NCBI GenBank assembly: GCA_033060915.1
Contig: CM065397.1
Coordinates: forward strand, 15,371,001-15,435,000
Direction: 5' to 3'
Origin: Euryodendron excelsum
Lineage: Eukaryota > Streptophyta > Magnoliopsida > Ericales > Pentaphylacaceae
DNA: 64,000 nucleotides
This document shows positions 47,637 through 58,734 of this stretch, one piece after another. The stretch's first letter is position 1. The number at the start of each line of letters is the position of its first letter. Both the position numbers and the translations under genes were made by a program. Under the pieces are notes generated by a model. It saw only the letters and a list, made by a program, of their open reading frames with translations, was not told the origin of the DNA and searched no databases.

Positions 47637-48625
47637 GTCACTGTCAACAACGCAGAGAGTCCTTTGCTAATACATCAAACAATGGGAAAGAAATTGGCAA
47701 ATTCTGGAAGGCATTTGTGGCATTTAATAATCCCAAATAAAGTAAAGGTGTTTGCTTGGAAAGCTTGTTTAAATATTCTCCCAGTTAAAGCCAATTTGAG
47801 AAAAAAGAAAGTTGTTTATGAGGATGGTTGTGGAATCTGTAAGGGGAGTGCAGAAATAACTTTTCATTGCTTTCTTAGATGCCTTTTCGCTCAAAGGTGT
47901 GGGAGGATAGTCTTTTATCTTGTTTGGGACAGTTGACGTATGTTCAAGTTTTCATACTAAGGACTGTGGACCATATGCACCAGAATGCAGATACACTGAG
48001 TATTTTCTTCTTGGTTTTTTGTTGCATTTGGAATAACTGCAATTAGTTTATCTTCAACAATAAGCAGCGAAGTGCGGGTGACATTGACAGGTATGCTTGT
48101 GACTATCTTCAGGCTTTATTTAGGCACAAAAGTGGTCTGGTATTGCTAATGCTCAAGATATTAATTGCAAATGGGTGGTCCCTAGTGAGGGTGTTTTAAA
48201 AATTAACTTTGATGGAGTTATGTTTAAGGACCACGAGGCAACAGGTATTGGTGTGCTTATTCAGGATCATAGATGGGAGGTTATAGCTTCAATGATAGAG
48301 AAGACTAGATTCCTAAAAGATATGGACTGTGTTGAAGCTCTTATTGCTTTCAAGGCCATACATTTTGCAATAGAGCTTGGCCTGCATGATAATACATCAG
48401 GAAGGCGACTCTCTTACTATTCTTAGACTTGTTCAAGGCTCGGGCTATCTCCTTTCTTTTTTTGGTCATATCTATCATGTAGTCTAAGAGGCATCCAAAT
48501 TTTTTTGCAGTTTTTGTGTTTTACATACTTTGAGGGAGGGGAATGTTGTTGCTCACTATTGAGCTAGAATGGCTTGCAATTTTGATTCTCAAAGATTATG
48601 GATGGAGGAGGTTCCAACTTCTTTA
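47637..48625 (+). pseudogene. 5'-truncated LINE in unit 2: zinc-binding and RNase H domains
   Basis: The first part encodes the same zf-RVT region as in unit 1 but with frameshifts near 47710 and 47897. From about 48160 an RNase H-like domain (RVT_3 type) follows: WVVPSEGVLKINFDG with the first catalytic Asp, then VEALIAF with the catalytic Glu; the third acidic residue lies in 'EGDS' after a frameshift near 48400, and 'EGNVVAH' closes the domain. It is cut at 48625 by a solo LTR; its tail is at 57421-57491. Target duplication: AACAACATGGTT (47625-47636) and AACAACATGCTT (57492-57503). Confidence 0.88.
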
Positions 48626-49754
48626 TGCTGGAGACTGTGGAATTTCTAACGACCTGACTATAGTGCATACGCATAATATAAAAAAAAACTGATCTGATTA
48701 GCAGAGACTAATCTGCGTGATTAGAATCATACCTTCGAGATCTCTCTGGTTTGATCTCGAATAATAATTAACAGTAACAAACACGAATCAACTACTCGAA
48801 CTCAACCTTCGGACTTTTGCTGCATTCCTCGTACACGCCTTACTCCAGAGAGAGTGGGCTCACGGCTGCTAGGGTTTCTCTTTCTTATAAAAACATATAT
48901 CTCTCAATTATGAGCAAGTATAACCCTAGCTGCTCTTAGAGTGCGTATATATAGACGCTATAGTAGGGACCATAGGATTAGTATAACTAGGACTTTCTAC
49001 GCAAATAAGGATTCCTAATCCAACCAGGATTAATTCTTATTTATGTAAATCATAATTTATACCACTAATGAATTATAATTGCACTCCTTATCATACTAGG
49101 AATTATATTTTGGGCTTCATATTATTAAATGCTTATTTATCTCCCAATGTTAAGATTCTAAATACCCATCTATTAAATTAAATTACTTACAATTAAATTT
49201 AATAGACTTATTTAATTCCTTGAGACCTTCCACTTAACTTATTTGATATATCGGATTCATAATTCATATGTAGGGTTTGATATAATCAAAACTTATATGC
49301 TTCCTCAATGGAGTATCATCAATCCCTATACCAGGATATAAATTCCATCAATAATTAATATTCAGCATACACGTAATATTATTGTCCAACTCACTGAGTT
49401 TATTGACCTGTAAAGAATCTCACTTTTTTGTTAATCAAAATAATAAATATTGCATGTACGTGTCTATTTATTATATTAGGATTAAGAGCATAAGTACTCA
49501 TAATAATCATGAGATATTAATTATTTTATATAGTCAGTATAAAAACAATTACCTCAACACGGTCCTGTTCAATACACACAAAGTGTACTAGTACAAAAAA
49601 TTGAAACTATATCGTTCCTATAGTTAAGACAGACCTATTAAAATCTTGTGCTACAATCCTACTAATGGTGTGTTCAGTTTCATCTAAAACTGTGAACGAT
49701 AAGCTTATATTCCATAAGAACTAATGATTTGATCTTTAGTGTGTAAGCCATACT

Positions 49755-51535
49755 TGACTCGCCCCCAAATGCGGTATTCCTATAAATAGAGTTAGTACCC
49801 CGCAAGAGTACGGGGGTCGTAATGAAGTATAAACCGGTAATAATCCAGTATCGTTCTCTCTCAAGAGACCTAGCCCAATATAGGATCTAACACTCACTTC
49901 ACACTAACCTAACTAGGGTCGAATTGCAATTAAGCGAATCGAATCTAACATAAAAGAAAGAAAATAAATAAAATAGACCAAAAATATTTTGAGTTTTTGA
50001 TGGTTGTTTTAAATTACTAACCTATTACAATGAAAATGAAAGCAATTAACACTAGACAATTAAAGTAAAACAAAATGAAATTAAACTTAAAGCAATTAAA
50101 AGCGAATTGGGCTCAAATGATCCAATCATCTAAAGTTTCCAATAGGGTTTATAACTCAAATCAAACACAACATTTAAGTGTGTTTGATTCGAAAGATTTA
50201 ACTTTGAAAATCGATAATTCTCAAACAATTGAAATTAGACACATGTTCAATGGGGAATCAAAGGTTAATACCATCGATTCAACTTAGCCAATACCAAATT
50301 TGTGGTTTGTGCATTGATTAGCCAAATATAGTCAATAACCTAGGTTTTCTAAGGCATCTTTAATCAATTGTTAGGAATGAATTTCTAGCAATTGTGGAGT
50401 TTTTGTCTAATCAAGAGTCCTAAATTAATACCATCGATTTGGGTGATAAAAATCTCCAAATTTGGTCAATAATCTCAGTTTTCTAAAATTTCACTTGTAA
50501 TTACTAGAAATTCGAATTCTAGAAAATATGGCAATTAATTCATGGGATACCTCCATTGAATTCCTTGGATTATTTAGGTAATTTTCACATTTGAACCCAA
50601 TTTAAAAATTAGCCAATTAAACTCATAATAAAAGCATGTAAAATGAAAATAAAGCCTTTAGAGATTTAAACTAAAATTTACTTAAAGATTAAGAGTGTTT
50701 GGATACAAGAAAAATACAAGAAAGTACGAGAAAGTAAAAGAAAATACGATACAAGGGAAGAAAACTACAAGTTTTACACCTATACTATCATTACAAAGCT
50801 AAATCTAAGATAAAAATGAAGAAAAATGAAAAAACTAACCTTCTTGGAGCTTCTTCCACCGCCCCTCTAGCTAAAACTAACCCTAACTACTCAAAAACTC
50901 TACAAAAAAACTCTAAAAATGCAACTTCGAATGCAAAAAATGCATTTTGGATGAACAGTAACCGTCCGAATGGTCATCAGACAGTGCGTCTGACGGCCGT
51001 CTGAAGTGCGTTCGAATGGTATTGTTCACCGTCTGGATGCACTATTCACTGTCCAGATGCATTGTTCGGACGGTTACTGTTCACCGTTCGATGAACAATA
51101 ACCATTCGAATGGTGAATAGTACCATTCGAACGCACCGTTCAGATGGATACTATTAATCACTATTTGACACAATAACTTTGAAGCTAGATTTTGACCACC
51201 TTAGAGGCTGATTCAGCTGATACACATTAGACGATAAGTTGTAGCTCTTGAAGTCTTCTTTCTAGTGACATAAAAATCAGCTCAATCAAATATTGGAGTG
51301 AAAATTTATGGCCAAAATACCAAGACAGGTTGGACTTCTCGCCACTGGTTTGCTCGTTTTGAACCCGCTTTGATCATTCTTTGCGTCTATTTGCCTTTAT
51401 TAGCTCCTATAATCTACAAAACACACAAGAAACACAATAAATCAAATATGAAAGTAAATTAAGACAATTAACTACAATCTAAGTCTAACAAGGTGCGAAT
51501 TAAGGGCTTATAATTACACTTTTAGGGTGTAATCA
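49755..51535 (-). repeat. 3' LTR of the short Athila-like element
   Basis: On the minus strand it begins TGATTACACCCTAAAAG and ends GGCGAGTCA. It is collinear with the 5' LTR with scattered substitutions and small gaps. The GC-rich palindromic module is at 50950-51160. Confidence 0.9.
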
Positions 51536-52330
51536 CAACTCCCAACTTACATTTTGCTAGTCCCTAGCAAAAACTATAAAAAACAGTAAGGATAATCTCC
51601 ACTTTTGTAGGAGTCACAAATGCATTTAGCTTATACACCAAGCCTTTAAACTCCTAGATTACCCCTAGTAGACGAGTGGTATCTCGTGAGGGTTTTCAGT
51701 GATGATACTCACAAACATCGTTATATGAATTGCCAATTAAGATAAGAATAAGGAATGGATGCATAATCCTACTCAAGTTAAAATTGATGCCACTCCCAAC
51801 TCCACACTTGCATTAATATGCAACAAGTCATAGAAAAGAGAGGTTCATGTGTGTGGGTGAAGAATTATGCTAAACAACACAAATGAACTCACTTATGCAA
51901 ATCCACCCCTTTAAAGTTTTGATTCAATCCTCACTGGACATACACTCGCAATTAAAGTCCCACATGGTTCTCACAATTGTATGCTCAACAATGGAGTAAA
52001 TGTAAATAGACAAATCAAGTAAGCATACTAATTACAAAAACTGAAAAGATAGAAATGTATCAACATTAGCATAGTTCCATAAAAGAATGTTCAAAGTTAA
52101 ACATTGATTCAAAGAAATTAACAAGAAATAGCTTATACTCTATTGAAAACTTCAATCAAGCCTAACTTGGATCAACTATGCCATTTTGAGGTGAAAAGGG
52201 CAATGTAGAAGAGGTAAAAGGCAAGGGTAAGGAGAGGGAGCATATGGTCATATCATGTGTGATCAAGGCATGACATGATGAATGCAAAACAACAACAACT
52301 CTCCATTTTCAACTTTTAATACACAAAATC
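51536..52330 (-). other. Conserved 3' interior and purine tract of the Athila-like element
   Basis: The minus-strand purine-rich 'aagttgggagttg' touches the 3' LTR (polypurine tract). The next 750 bases match, in reverse, 60430-61195 of the plus-strand element ('tagtccctagcaaa', 'cgagtggtatctcgtgaggg', 'cactggacatacactcgcaatt'). High conservation of this non-coding end among copies suggests a role in replication or packaging. Confidence 0.65.
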
Positions 52331-52379
52331 CACTTCTCACTCTTCTCTTGAAATATTTCAACTTTTGAACTCCTATTTC

Positions 52380-52640
52380 ACTCTTTTCTTCCTCTTATTC
52401 TCTTCTCTTTTTTTTTTTTTTTTCTTACTTCTTCTTTCTTCTTTTTTTATTTTATTTTCTTACTTCTCTTTTCTTCTTCTTCTTCTTCTTCTTCTTCTTC
52501 TTCTTCTTCTTTTTGTTTCCATCATTTTATCATCCCTCGTTAGATTCAACAACTACTTTTTATATTACAATATATTCTTTTGCATTGAACTCTCCAAATC
52601 AATCTCTTCTCTCTCTCTCTCTCTCTCTCTCTTTTTCTTT
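52380..52640. repeat. Pyrimidine-rich microsatellites: (CTT)n and (CT)n
   Basis: A T-rich tract from 52405, (TTC)n at about 52468-52512 and (CT)n at about 52607-52633. The 117-codon plus-strand frame across it is low complexity and not a gene. Confidence 0.85.
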
Positions 52641-53833
52641 AGCAATGCAAAAAACATTGTTTTCTCACTTAGGTGTCCCTATACAATACAAGAGATAAAA
52701 TCATGTTGCACTTTCTAATAAAAGTAGAAGATCAAAAAGGGTCAAAGGAAATGCACGGTTCGGCAACGGGAAACTTATGGCTATAAAGAAGAGTGGGGCA
52801 TAGAATCATATTTAAAGTTGTACAACTGAAGCATTTCATAGCATACAAGTGTCAATATTAAGATCAAAACTTAACTCATAAACCAAATACAAACATAATG
52901 AAGCTATTGAATGAACTGGGGGTGAAGAACTATCCTTGAATAAATGTAAACGCTCCAAAAGGCGATAAATGCTCTGAAGCTCACAAGGTGATAATCTCCA
53001 CTAATGTAAGGGTGAAAGTGCCAAAACTAATAACAAATTGTGTTTAAATGCATGATTGTGCACAATGATGTAATCCCCTTTACAAATGCATGAATTAAGC
53101 AACCCTTACAACATGTTGGGTATAAGGAGTGAATCAACATTATTTTGAGTAAAGAAGTATGGAAAAATTTCTATCTTCTAATCTCAAAAGGCACTTTCAC
53201 AAGAAAAAAATGATATTTTTTTATAGGGTACAAAACAAATAAACAAAAACAAAACAATAAATAGAGGCAAAGCCTCTACCCACCCCTAACTTAGAACGAT
53301 GCATTGTCCTCAATGCATAAGAACAAAGCATAGAATACAATTAAATGGTGGGAGAAGAGAAAATAGGGTGCCTAATGGACCCCAAGAACCAAGAACAAAG
53401 AAAAATCAAAGGAGGTATGTTGCAGAAAATTAAGGGGATTGCTGAATTTTCGAGTGTGTGCAGATAATTTTGACACTCTTTAGTAAAATAGTCATATCTC
53501 TCTCCACAAAAAAGTAAATCATGCTCCGTTTTTTTTGTTGGAAAGTAGATTCATAGATCTTTCCATCCATATAAGATTTGCACGTTAATTCACTTCCAGT
53601 AGACTCAGATTTCACTGTAAAATTGGCTAAAAAACAGGGTCTGCACATAATTTTTAGAAACTAGACAACCCATTTACTTTGCCTAAAGCACCCCTGACTT
53701 AGAATGAGAAAATAAACTAAGAAAACAAAGAAACAAGATTACTCCTATTCCTACACAAATGATAGAAAAAATAGACTAAGAAAACAAAGAAACAAAACAA
53801 CTACTCCTATTTCTACCCAATTTTGAGAGACAA

Positions 53834-55096
53834 TCACCCAATGCCACAAAGTAAAAATTTTCCATCATCCCACACCCCCAACTTAGAGATTTTTAAAGGT
53901 TGCATACAAATATGGGGATGTACAATGGCGACCACTTTGATGAACTCAAGAATGTAGCTTGAAAGCACATAAGGGTAAAAAAAGTCATGGAATGTAAAGA
54001 ATATAAAATGATTATGCACAAATGTGCCAATGATACCCATACCATGAAGTGCTTGACTCTCCCCTTTTTTTGATTGGTCGGCCATAGGAATAATGTTTGG
54101 TTCAAAGGTTAGGATATGAAGCTCTAAAGGCTCCATTAGAATAGGACTAGGTGCTAGAGGCGTAAAAGTAGGGATCACATGATCCCTAGACACGGTAGAA
54201 ATGACCTCTAGACCATTAACATCCTCTTTGACATGCACATTCCCAGCATCTAATAAATCAAAATCATCATTAAGGGTAAACTCATCACTACCCCACTCCT
54301 CTTGTTTGGAGTCCCCAATTTCAGACTCCACTCTCTCAAAATTTTCATCCCGAAATTCATTTTCAATTATTTCCTCACTTTCCTTAGGAATGTCTTCCTT
54401 AGACTCAAAGTCTTGGAGAATGGTGTTTTGATCAATGATTTTCCCATTCCTATGGTTAGTGATAGGATGAGCGGGTTCACTTGGACACCCTTGGTTAGTA
54501 GGAATGATTGGAGATGACACACGGGACTTGTTCCCCTCTTGGACAACCAAGGTTTGTATTAAAAGAGTCAATTGACTCTTTATCTCATTAAGGTCCTCAT
54601 CTATTCTAGAGTTCACATCTCCTTCAAATTTTATGGCTTGTTGAAGTGTGTCCTCTAGAGTATCCTTTATGGTGTCCGCTTGTGTGCCAATGTGAGGAGT
54701 GTGATATTCCTCATAGGGTAAAAATTGTTCATGGGGGTATTCACATTGGAAAGTTTGGTAAGGTGGAGGTAGTGCATGGTAATAGTCAAAGGGTTCTTGG
54801 AAAGGGTGATACTCAAAATAATGTTGTGAATATGTGCTCTCATATCCCCTATCAAAGTTAAATTGATCACACCCCAAGATTGGAAGGTGGTTGTGGAGGC
54901 TCCCTTTGACCATTAGCTCTAAGATGTTCCCTAAGAGATATATTAGATGATAGAAGGTGTGAAAATCTACCACCAAACATAATAAAATGCACAATGGAAT
55001 ATGGATGCAATGCACAAATAAAAGTAGCACACCGCGCTTCAACACATCATACACAACAATGCTTAATATTGTTCCATCCAAACCTCCAATCTCCAC
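53834..55096 (-). pseudogene. Gag-region remnant of the Athila-like element (420-codon frame)
   Basis: This is the only long open frame outside the transporter gene. It lies between the primer site and the 3' LTR on the coding strand of the element, where gag is expected. The middle is rich in Q, P, Y and acidic residues, with a coiled stretch (about residues 145-190: DTIKDTLEDTLQQ...LNEIKSQLTLLIQ). Near residue 215, 'ITNHRNGKII' recalls the 'AITLRSGK' motif at the gag-protease junction of Athila polyproteins (memory-based). The N-terminal 60 residues are hydrophobic and probably not genuine. No zinc knuckle, protease or RT follows. Whether any protein is made is unknown; a conserved frame in other copies would argue for function. 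Confidence 0.5.
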
Positions 55097-55443
55097 ATAA
55101 AAATTTCACCAATTTAATCAAGTTCAATCTAACCGAACCTCCAATCTCCACAAGTTATATACCACCAATTTGCAATAAAAATAATCCCTAGTTCTCATCT
55201 AGCAATCCTCCAATCAAATATTAAAACAAAACAAAATATATACAAATGAAACAAAATAAACCTAAAAGAAAGAGAAAAAGAAAGAATGAAAATCTAACAT
55301 GGTATTTACACAAAAAAATAGAACGAAGTTACCGATGGCCTAAGCCGAAGATTCCTCCATTGTGGTAGATGGATGGAGATCCAATCCACCAATTGCTCTT
55401 CAACGCAAAGCTTGGTAGTGCTCGCCTCATGCCTTTGGTCTGT

Positions 55444-55456
55444 GGCAACAGCGCCA
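55444..55456 (-). other. Primer-binding site of the Athila-like element
   Basis: TGGCGCTGTTGCC on the minus strand, five bases inside the 5' LTR end. It differs by one base from the tRNA-Asp-type site TGGCGCCGTTGCC of Athila/Calypso elements and sets the orientation. Confidence 0.8.
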
Positions 55457-55461
55457 AAACT

Positions 55462-57238
55462 TGACTCGCCCCCAAATGCAATATTCCTACAAATGGAGTT
55501 AGTACCCCGCAAGAGTACAGGGGTCGCGATGAAGTATAAACTGGTAATAATCCAGTATCGTTCTCTCCTAAGGGACCTAGCCTAATATAGGCTCTAACAC
55601 TCACTTCACACTAACCTAACTAGGGTCGAATTATAATTAAGTGAATCGAATCTAAAATAAAAGAAAGAAAATAAAATAGACCGAAAATCTTTTGAGTTTT
55701 TGATGGTTGTTTTAAATTACTAACTTATTGCAATGAAAATGAAAGCAATTAACACTAGACAATTAAAGTAAAACAAAATGAAATTAAACTTAAAGCAATT
55801 AAAAGCGAATTGGGCTCAAATGATCCAATCACTCAATTTCATCCAAGGTTTCTAATGGGGTTTATAACTCAAATCAAACACAACATTTAAGTGTGTTTGA
55901 TTCGAAAGATTTACCTTTGAAAACCGATAATTCTCAAGCAATTGAAATTAGATACATGTTCAATGGGAAATCAAAGGTTAATACCATTGATTCAACTTAG
56001 TCAATACCAAATTTGTGGTTTGTGCATTGATTAGCCAAACATAGTCAATAACTTAGGTTTTCTAAGACATCTTCAATCAATTGTTGGGAATGAATTTCTA
56101 GCAATTGTGAAGTTTTTGTCTAATCAAGAGTCCTAAATTAATACCATCAATTTGGGTGATAAAAATTCTCAAATTTAGTCAAAAATCTAGGTTTTCTAAA
56201 ATTTCTCATGTAATTACTAGAAATTCAAATTCTAGAAAATATGGCAATTAATTCATGAGATATCTCCATCAAATTTCTTGGATTATTTGGGCAATTTTCA
56301 CATTTGAACCCAATCTAAAAATTAGCCAATTAAACTCATAATAAAAGCATGTAAAATGAAAATATATCATTTAGAGATTTAAACTAAAATTTACTTGAAG
56401 ATTAAGAGTGTTTGGATATAAGAAAAATACAAGAAAGTGCAAGAAAGTGAAAGAAAATATAATACAATGGAAGAAAACTACAAGTTTTACACCTATACTA
56501 CCATTACAAAGCTAAATCTAAGATAAAAATGAAAAAATTAACCTTCTTGGAGCTTCTCCCGTCGCCCCTCTAGCTAAAACTAACCCTAACTACTCAAAAA
56601 CTTTACAAAAAAAATCCTAAAAACGCTGCTTCGGATGCAAAAATGCATTCTGGATGAATAGTAACCGTCTGAACGGTCATTAGACGGTGCGTCTGATGGC
56701 CGTCTGAAGTGCGTTTGGACGGTACTGTTCACTGTCCGGATGCACTATTCACTGTCCGGAAGCACTGTTCGGATGGTTACTGTTTACTGTCCGATGAACA
56801 GTAACCGTTCAAACGGTGAACAGTGTCATTCGAACACACCGTTCGGACAGATACTATTCATCACTATTCGACACAGCAACTTTGAAGCTTAATTTTGACC
56901 ATCTTAGAGGCCGATTCAGCTGATACACATTAGACGATAAATTGTAGCTCTTGGAGTCTTCTTTCTAGTGACATAAATATCAGCTCAATTAGATATTGGA
57001 GTAAAAATTTATGGCCAAAATACCAAGACAGGTTGGACTTCTCACCACCGGTTTGCTCGTTTTTAACCCGCTTTGATCATTCTTTGTGTCTATTTGTCTT
57101 TATTAGCTCCTATAACCTACAAAACACACAAGAAACACAATAAATCAAATATGAAAGTAAATTAAGATAATTAACTATAATCTAAGTCTAACAATGTGCG
57201 AATTAAGAGCTTATGATTACACTTTTAGGGTGTAATCA
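55462..57238 (-). repeat. 5' LTR of the short Athila-like element
   Basis: It is the partner of 49755-51535. Its palindromic GC-rich module (56640-56860) is better preserved, with repeated '(g)tccg(g/a)a(c/t)g' words flanked by 'actgttcac'. Confidence 0.9.
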
Positions 57239-57868
57239 GTACTCTACACACCAAATCATCTATTATATAGAATAAGAGACACGCGCATAATTATTAAATA
57301 AATTATGCAATGCAACCATTGCTCACACAGATTCTCATTAAAATGGAATAACTAATTTATTAATAAGTACTAAAGCCAATACACAAAGCATGTCTTTTAG
57401 TATAAATTCTTAACACTTTAGTCTCCTTAGTTTCTTTAAGGCTTCTAACTCTTTGTTAATGCTTTGGGCCCCCAATCTAAAGACAATATTTAACAACATG
57501 CTTAACAATGTAAAGTCTGTAATAGAGCCCAGCCCGCCCCCCCTCCCCCCGGAATAAAAAAAGACCCAAATCCAAATTTAACCCAAATTAGCTTCCCACA
57601 AACCCACACCAAAACATCCAATTATCAAAGAGAATTGTGAGAAGAGAAAATTAAAATAGTGAGGTCATTTTTTTTTCACTTTCAAGCTTCTGAAAATCAC
57701 AATCTACAAATTACATACCATAGAGAAAATCTTTCTTAAAAATCAAATTCATATGACTCATATTGTAAACTATTCTCAACTAATATAGCACCAAAAAAGC
57801 AAAACCCAATTCTTTGAATGGTCATAGTCAAACTATAATTGAAAAGATAAAAGGGAACATTTTAGAGA

Positions 57869-57896
57869 CCCCCCCCCCCCCCCCCCCCCCCCCCCC
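57869..57896. repeat. 28-base poly-C run
   Basis: An uninterrupted run of 28 C followed by GCGGG. The opposite strand is a G28 run able to form a G-quadruplex. It is absent from the matching place in unit 1 (near 44765), so it arose after the duplication. An assembly or read artefact is possible. Confidence 0.85.
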
Positions 57897-58734
57897 GCGG
57901 GATCGAAAAACCAAAGAGCAATAGATATAGATGATTGCACATAACAACCAAATTAAAAATATATACAAAAACTCAACGCATCTTGAGAGAACACGATATG
58001 TATGCCACTACCCAAAACAACTCACTTCATAATCATAGTTGGTTTTGCATTGTTATGCTACTTAGACTTGCTTAACACAAAATATATATTTCTCTCTCAT
58101 GAAAGAGATAAAATTGAACAATAAAATAGACTTGCAAATCTCCAAGGAGAACACAACCTACAAAAAAAAAAATTAACACAGTTAACCATAGAAAATTAAA
58201 AGTCAAATACAGTAAGTCCATAGCCCATAACACAAATCACAAATCTCGTTAAAAAGATGAAAAGATAAAAAAAAATCTATAAAAATAAAAAACTCTAATT
58301 ATCAGTTTACAATCTCATTGAAATCTTTGGCTTTGGACATGATCAAGAGTTGACTCAGTCTCAGTTAAAAATCAACTCTCTACCTCTGCTGATGTGATAA
58401 TATCCAAAGCTCTATTCATGGAAAGCAAACAACTTAGAGAGATTGGACAGGTTGAGAAGGGAACGCATAGTGGAGTAGGAGAAGATGATGAAAGAAGGTG
58501 AGGGTGTGGTGATATTGGTTTGGCCATGGTGGCAGCCATGGATGAGAGAGATGTACCGAGATAAAGGTAGGAGAGGTGCTAGGTCGCTAAAAATGGAAAG
58601 GTGTTCTAGAGAGAGAGGTGAGGATAAAGGTGTTTTAGAAAGAGAGTTGAGGATAAGGTATTCTTGTAATGTTTCCTTGTAGTTATTTCTCTCTCTTTCC
58701 TAAAATATATATTTAGTTTTGTTTCGAGTATAGC

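Larger units (their letters stand above)
49755..57238 (-). mobile_element. Short Athila-like LTR retrotransposon, non-autonomous (7.5 kb)
   Basis: Both LTRs are present: 55462-57238 (5', 1777 bp) and 49755-51535 (3', 1781 bp). The primer site TGGCGCTGTTGCC (minus strand, 55444-55456) is the tRNA-Asp type of Athila/Calypso elements (TGGCGCCGTTGCC) with one change. The flanks ATACT (49750-49754) and GTACT (57239-57243) agree at four of five bases. The 3.9-kb interior has a single long frame and no protease, RT or integrase. It depends on other elements, or is dead. Confidence 0.88.
48626..57415 (-). mobile_element. Solo LTR (probably copia type), split by an Athila-like element
   Basis: It begins TGCTGGAG at 48626 and ends TTAACA at 57415, with the 5-bp duplication CTTTA at 48621-48625 and 57416-57420. 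Without the Athila-like element it is about 1.3 kb and non-coding. On the minus strand it starts TGTTAAGAATTTATAC, like many copia LTRs, and has TATA-like 'ctatatatacgc' near 48950. Unit 1 keeps the empty target ('cttctttagtctcc' near 44318). Confidence 0.85.
46087..58660 (+). repeat. Segmental duplication, unit 2
   Basis: This is the partner of unit 1. Its sequence runs 46087-48625, then continues at 57421-58660 after an 8.8-kb insertion. It lacks the two solo LTR insertions of unit 1, so it shows their empty sites, and it keeps about 340 bp at 47118-47450 that are missing in unit 1. The purine-rich end (58480-58660) matches 45290-45445. Confidence 0.85.

Noticed and set aside
52365..52718. 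117-codon frame rich in Leu, Phe and Ser
   Set aside because: It is a translation of pyrimidine microsatellites on the strand opposite to the element.
54201..54870. Plus-strand frames of 67-76 codons
   Set aside because: Antisense shadows of the 420-codon gag-region frame.
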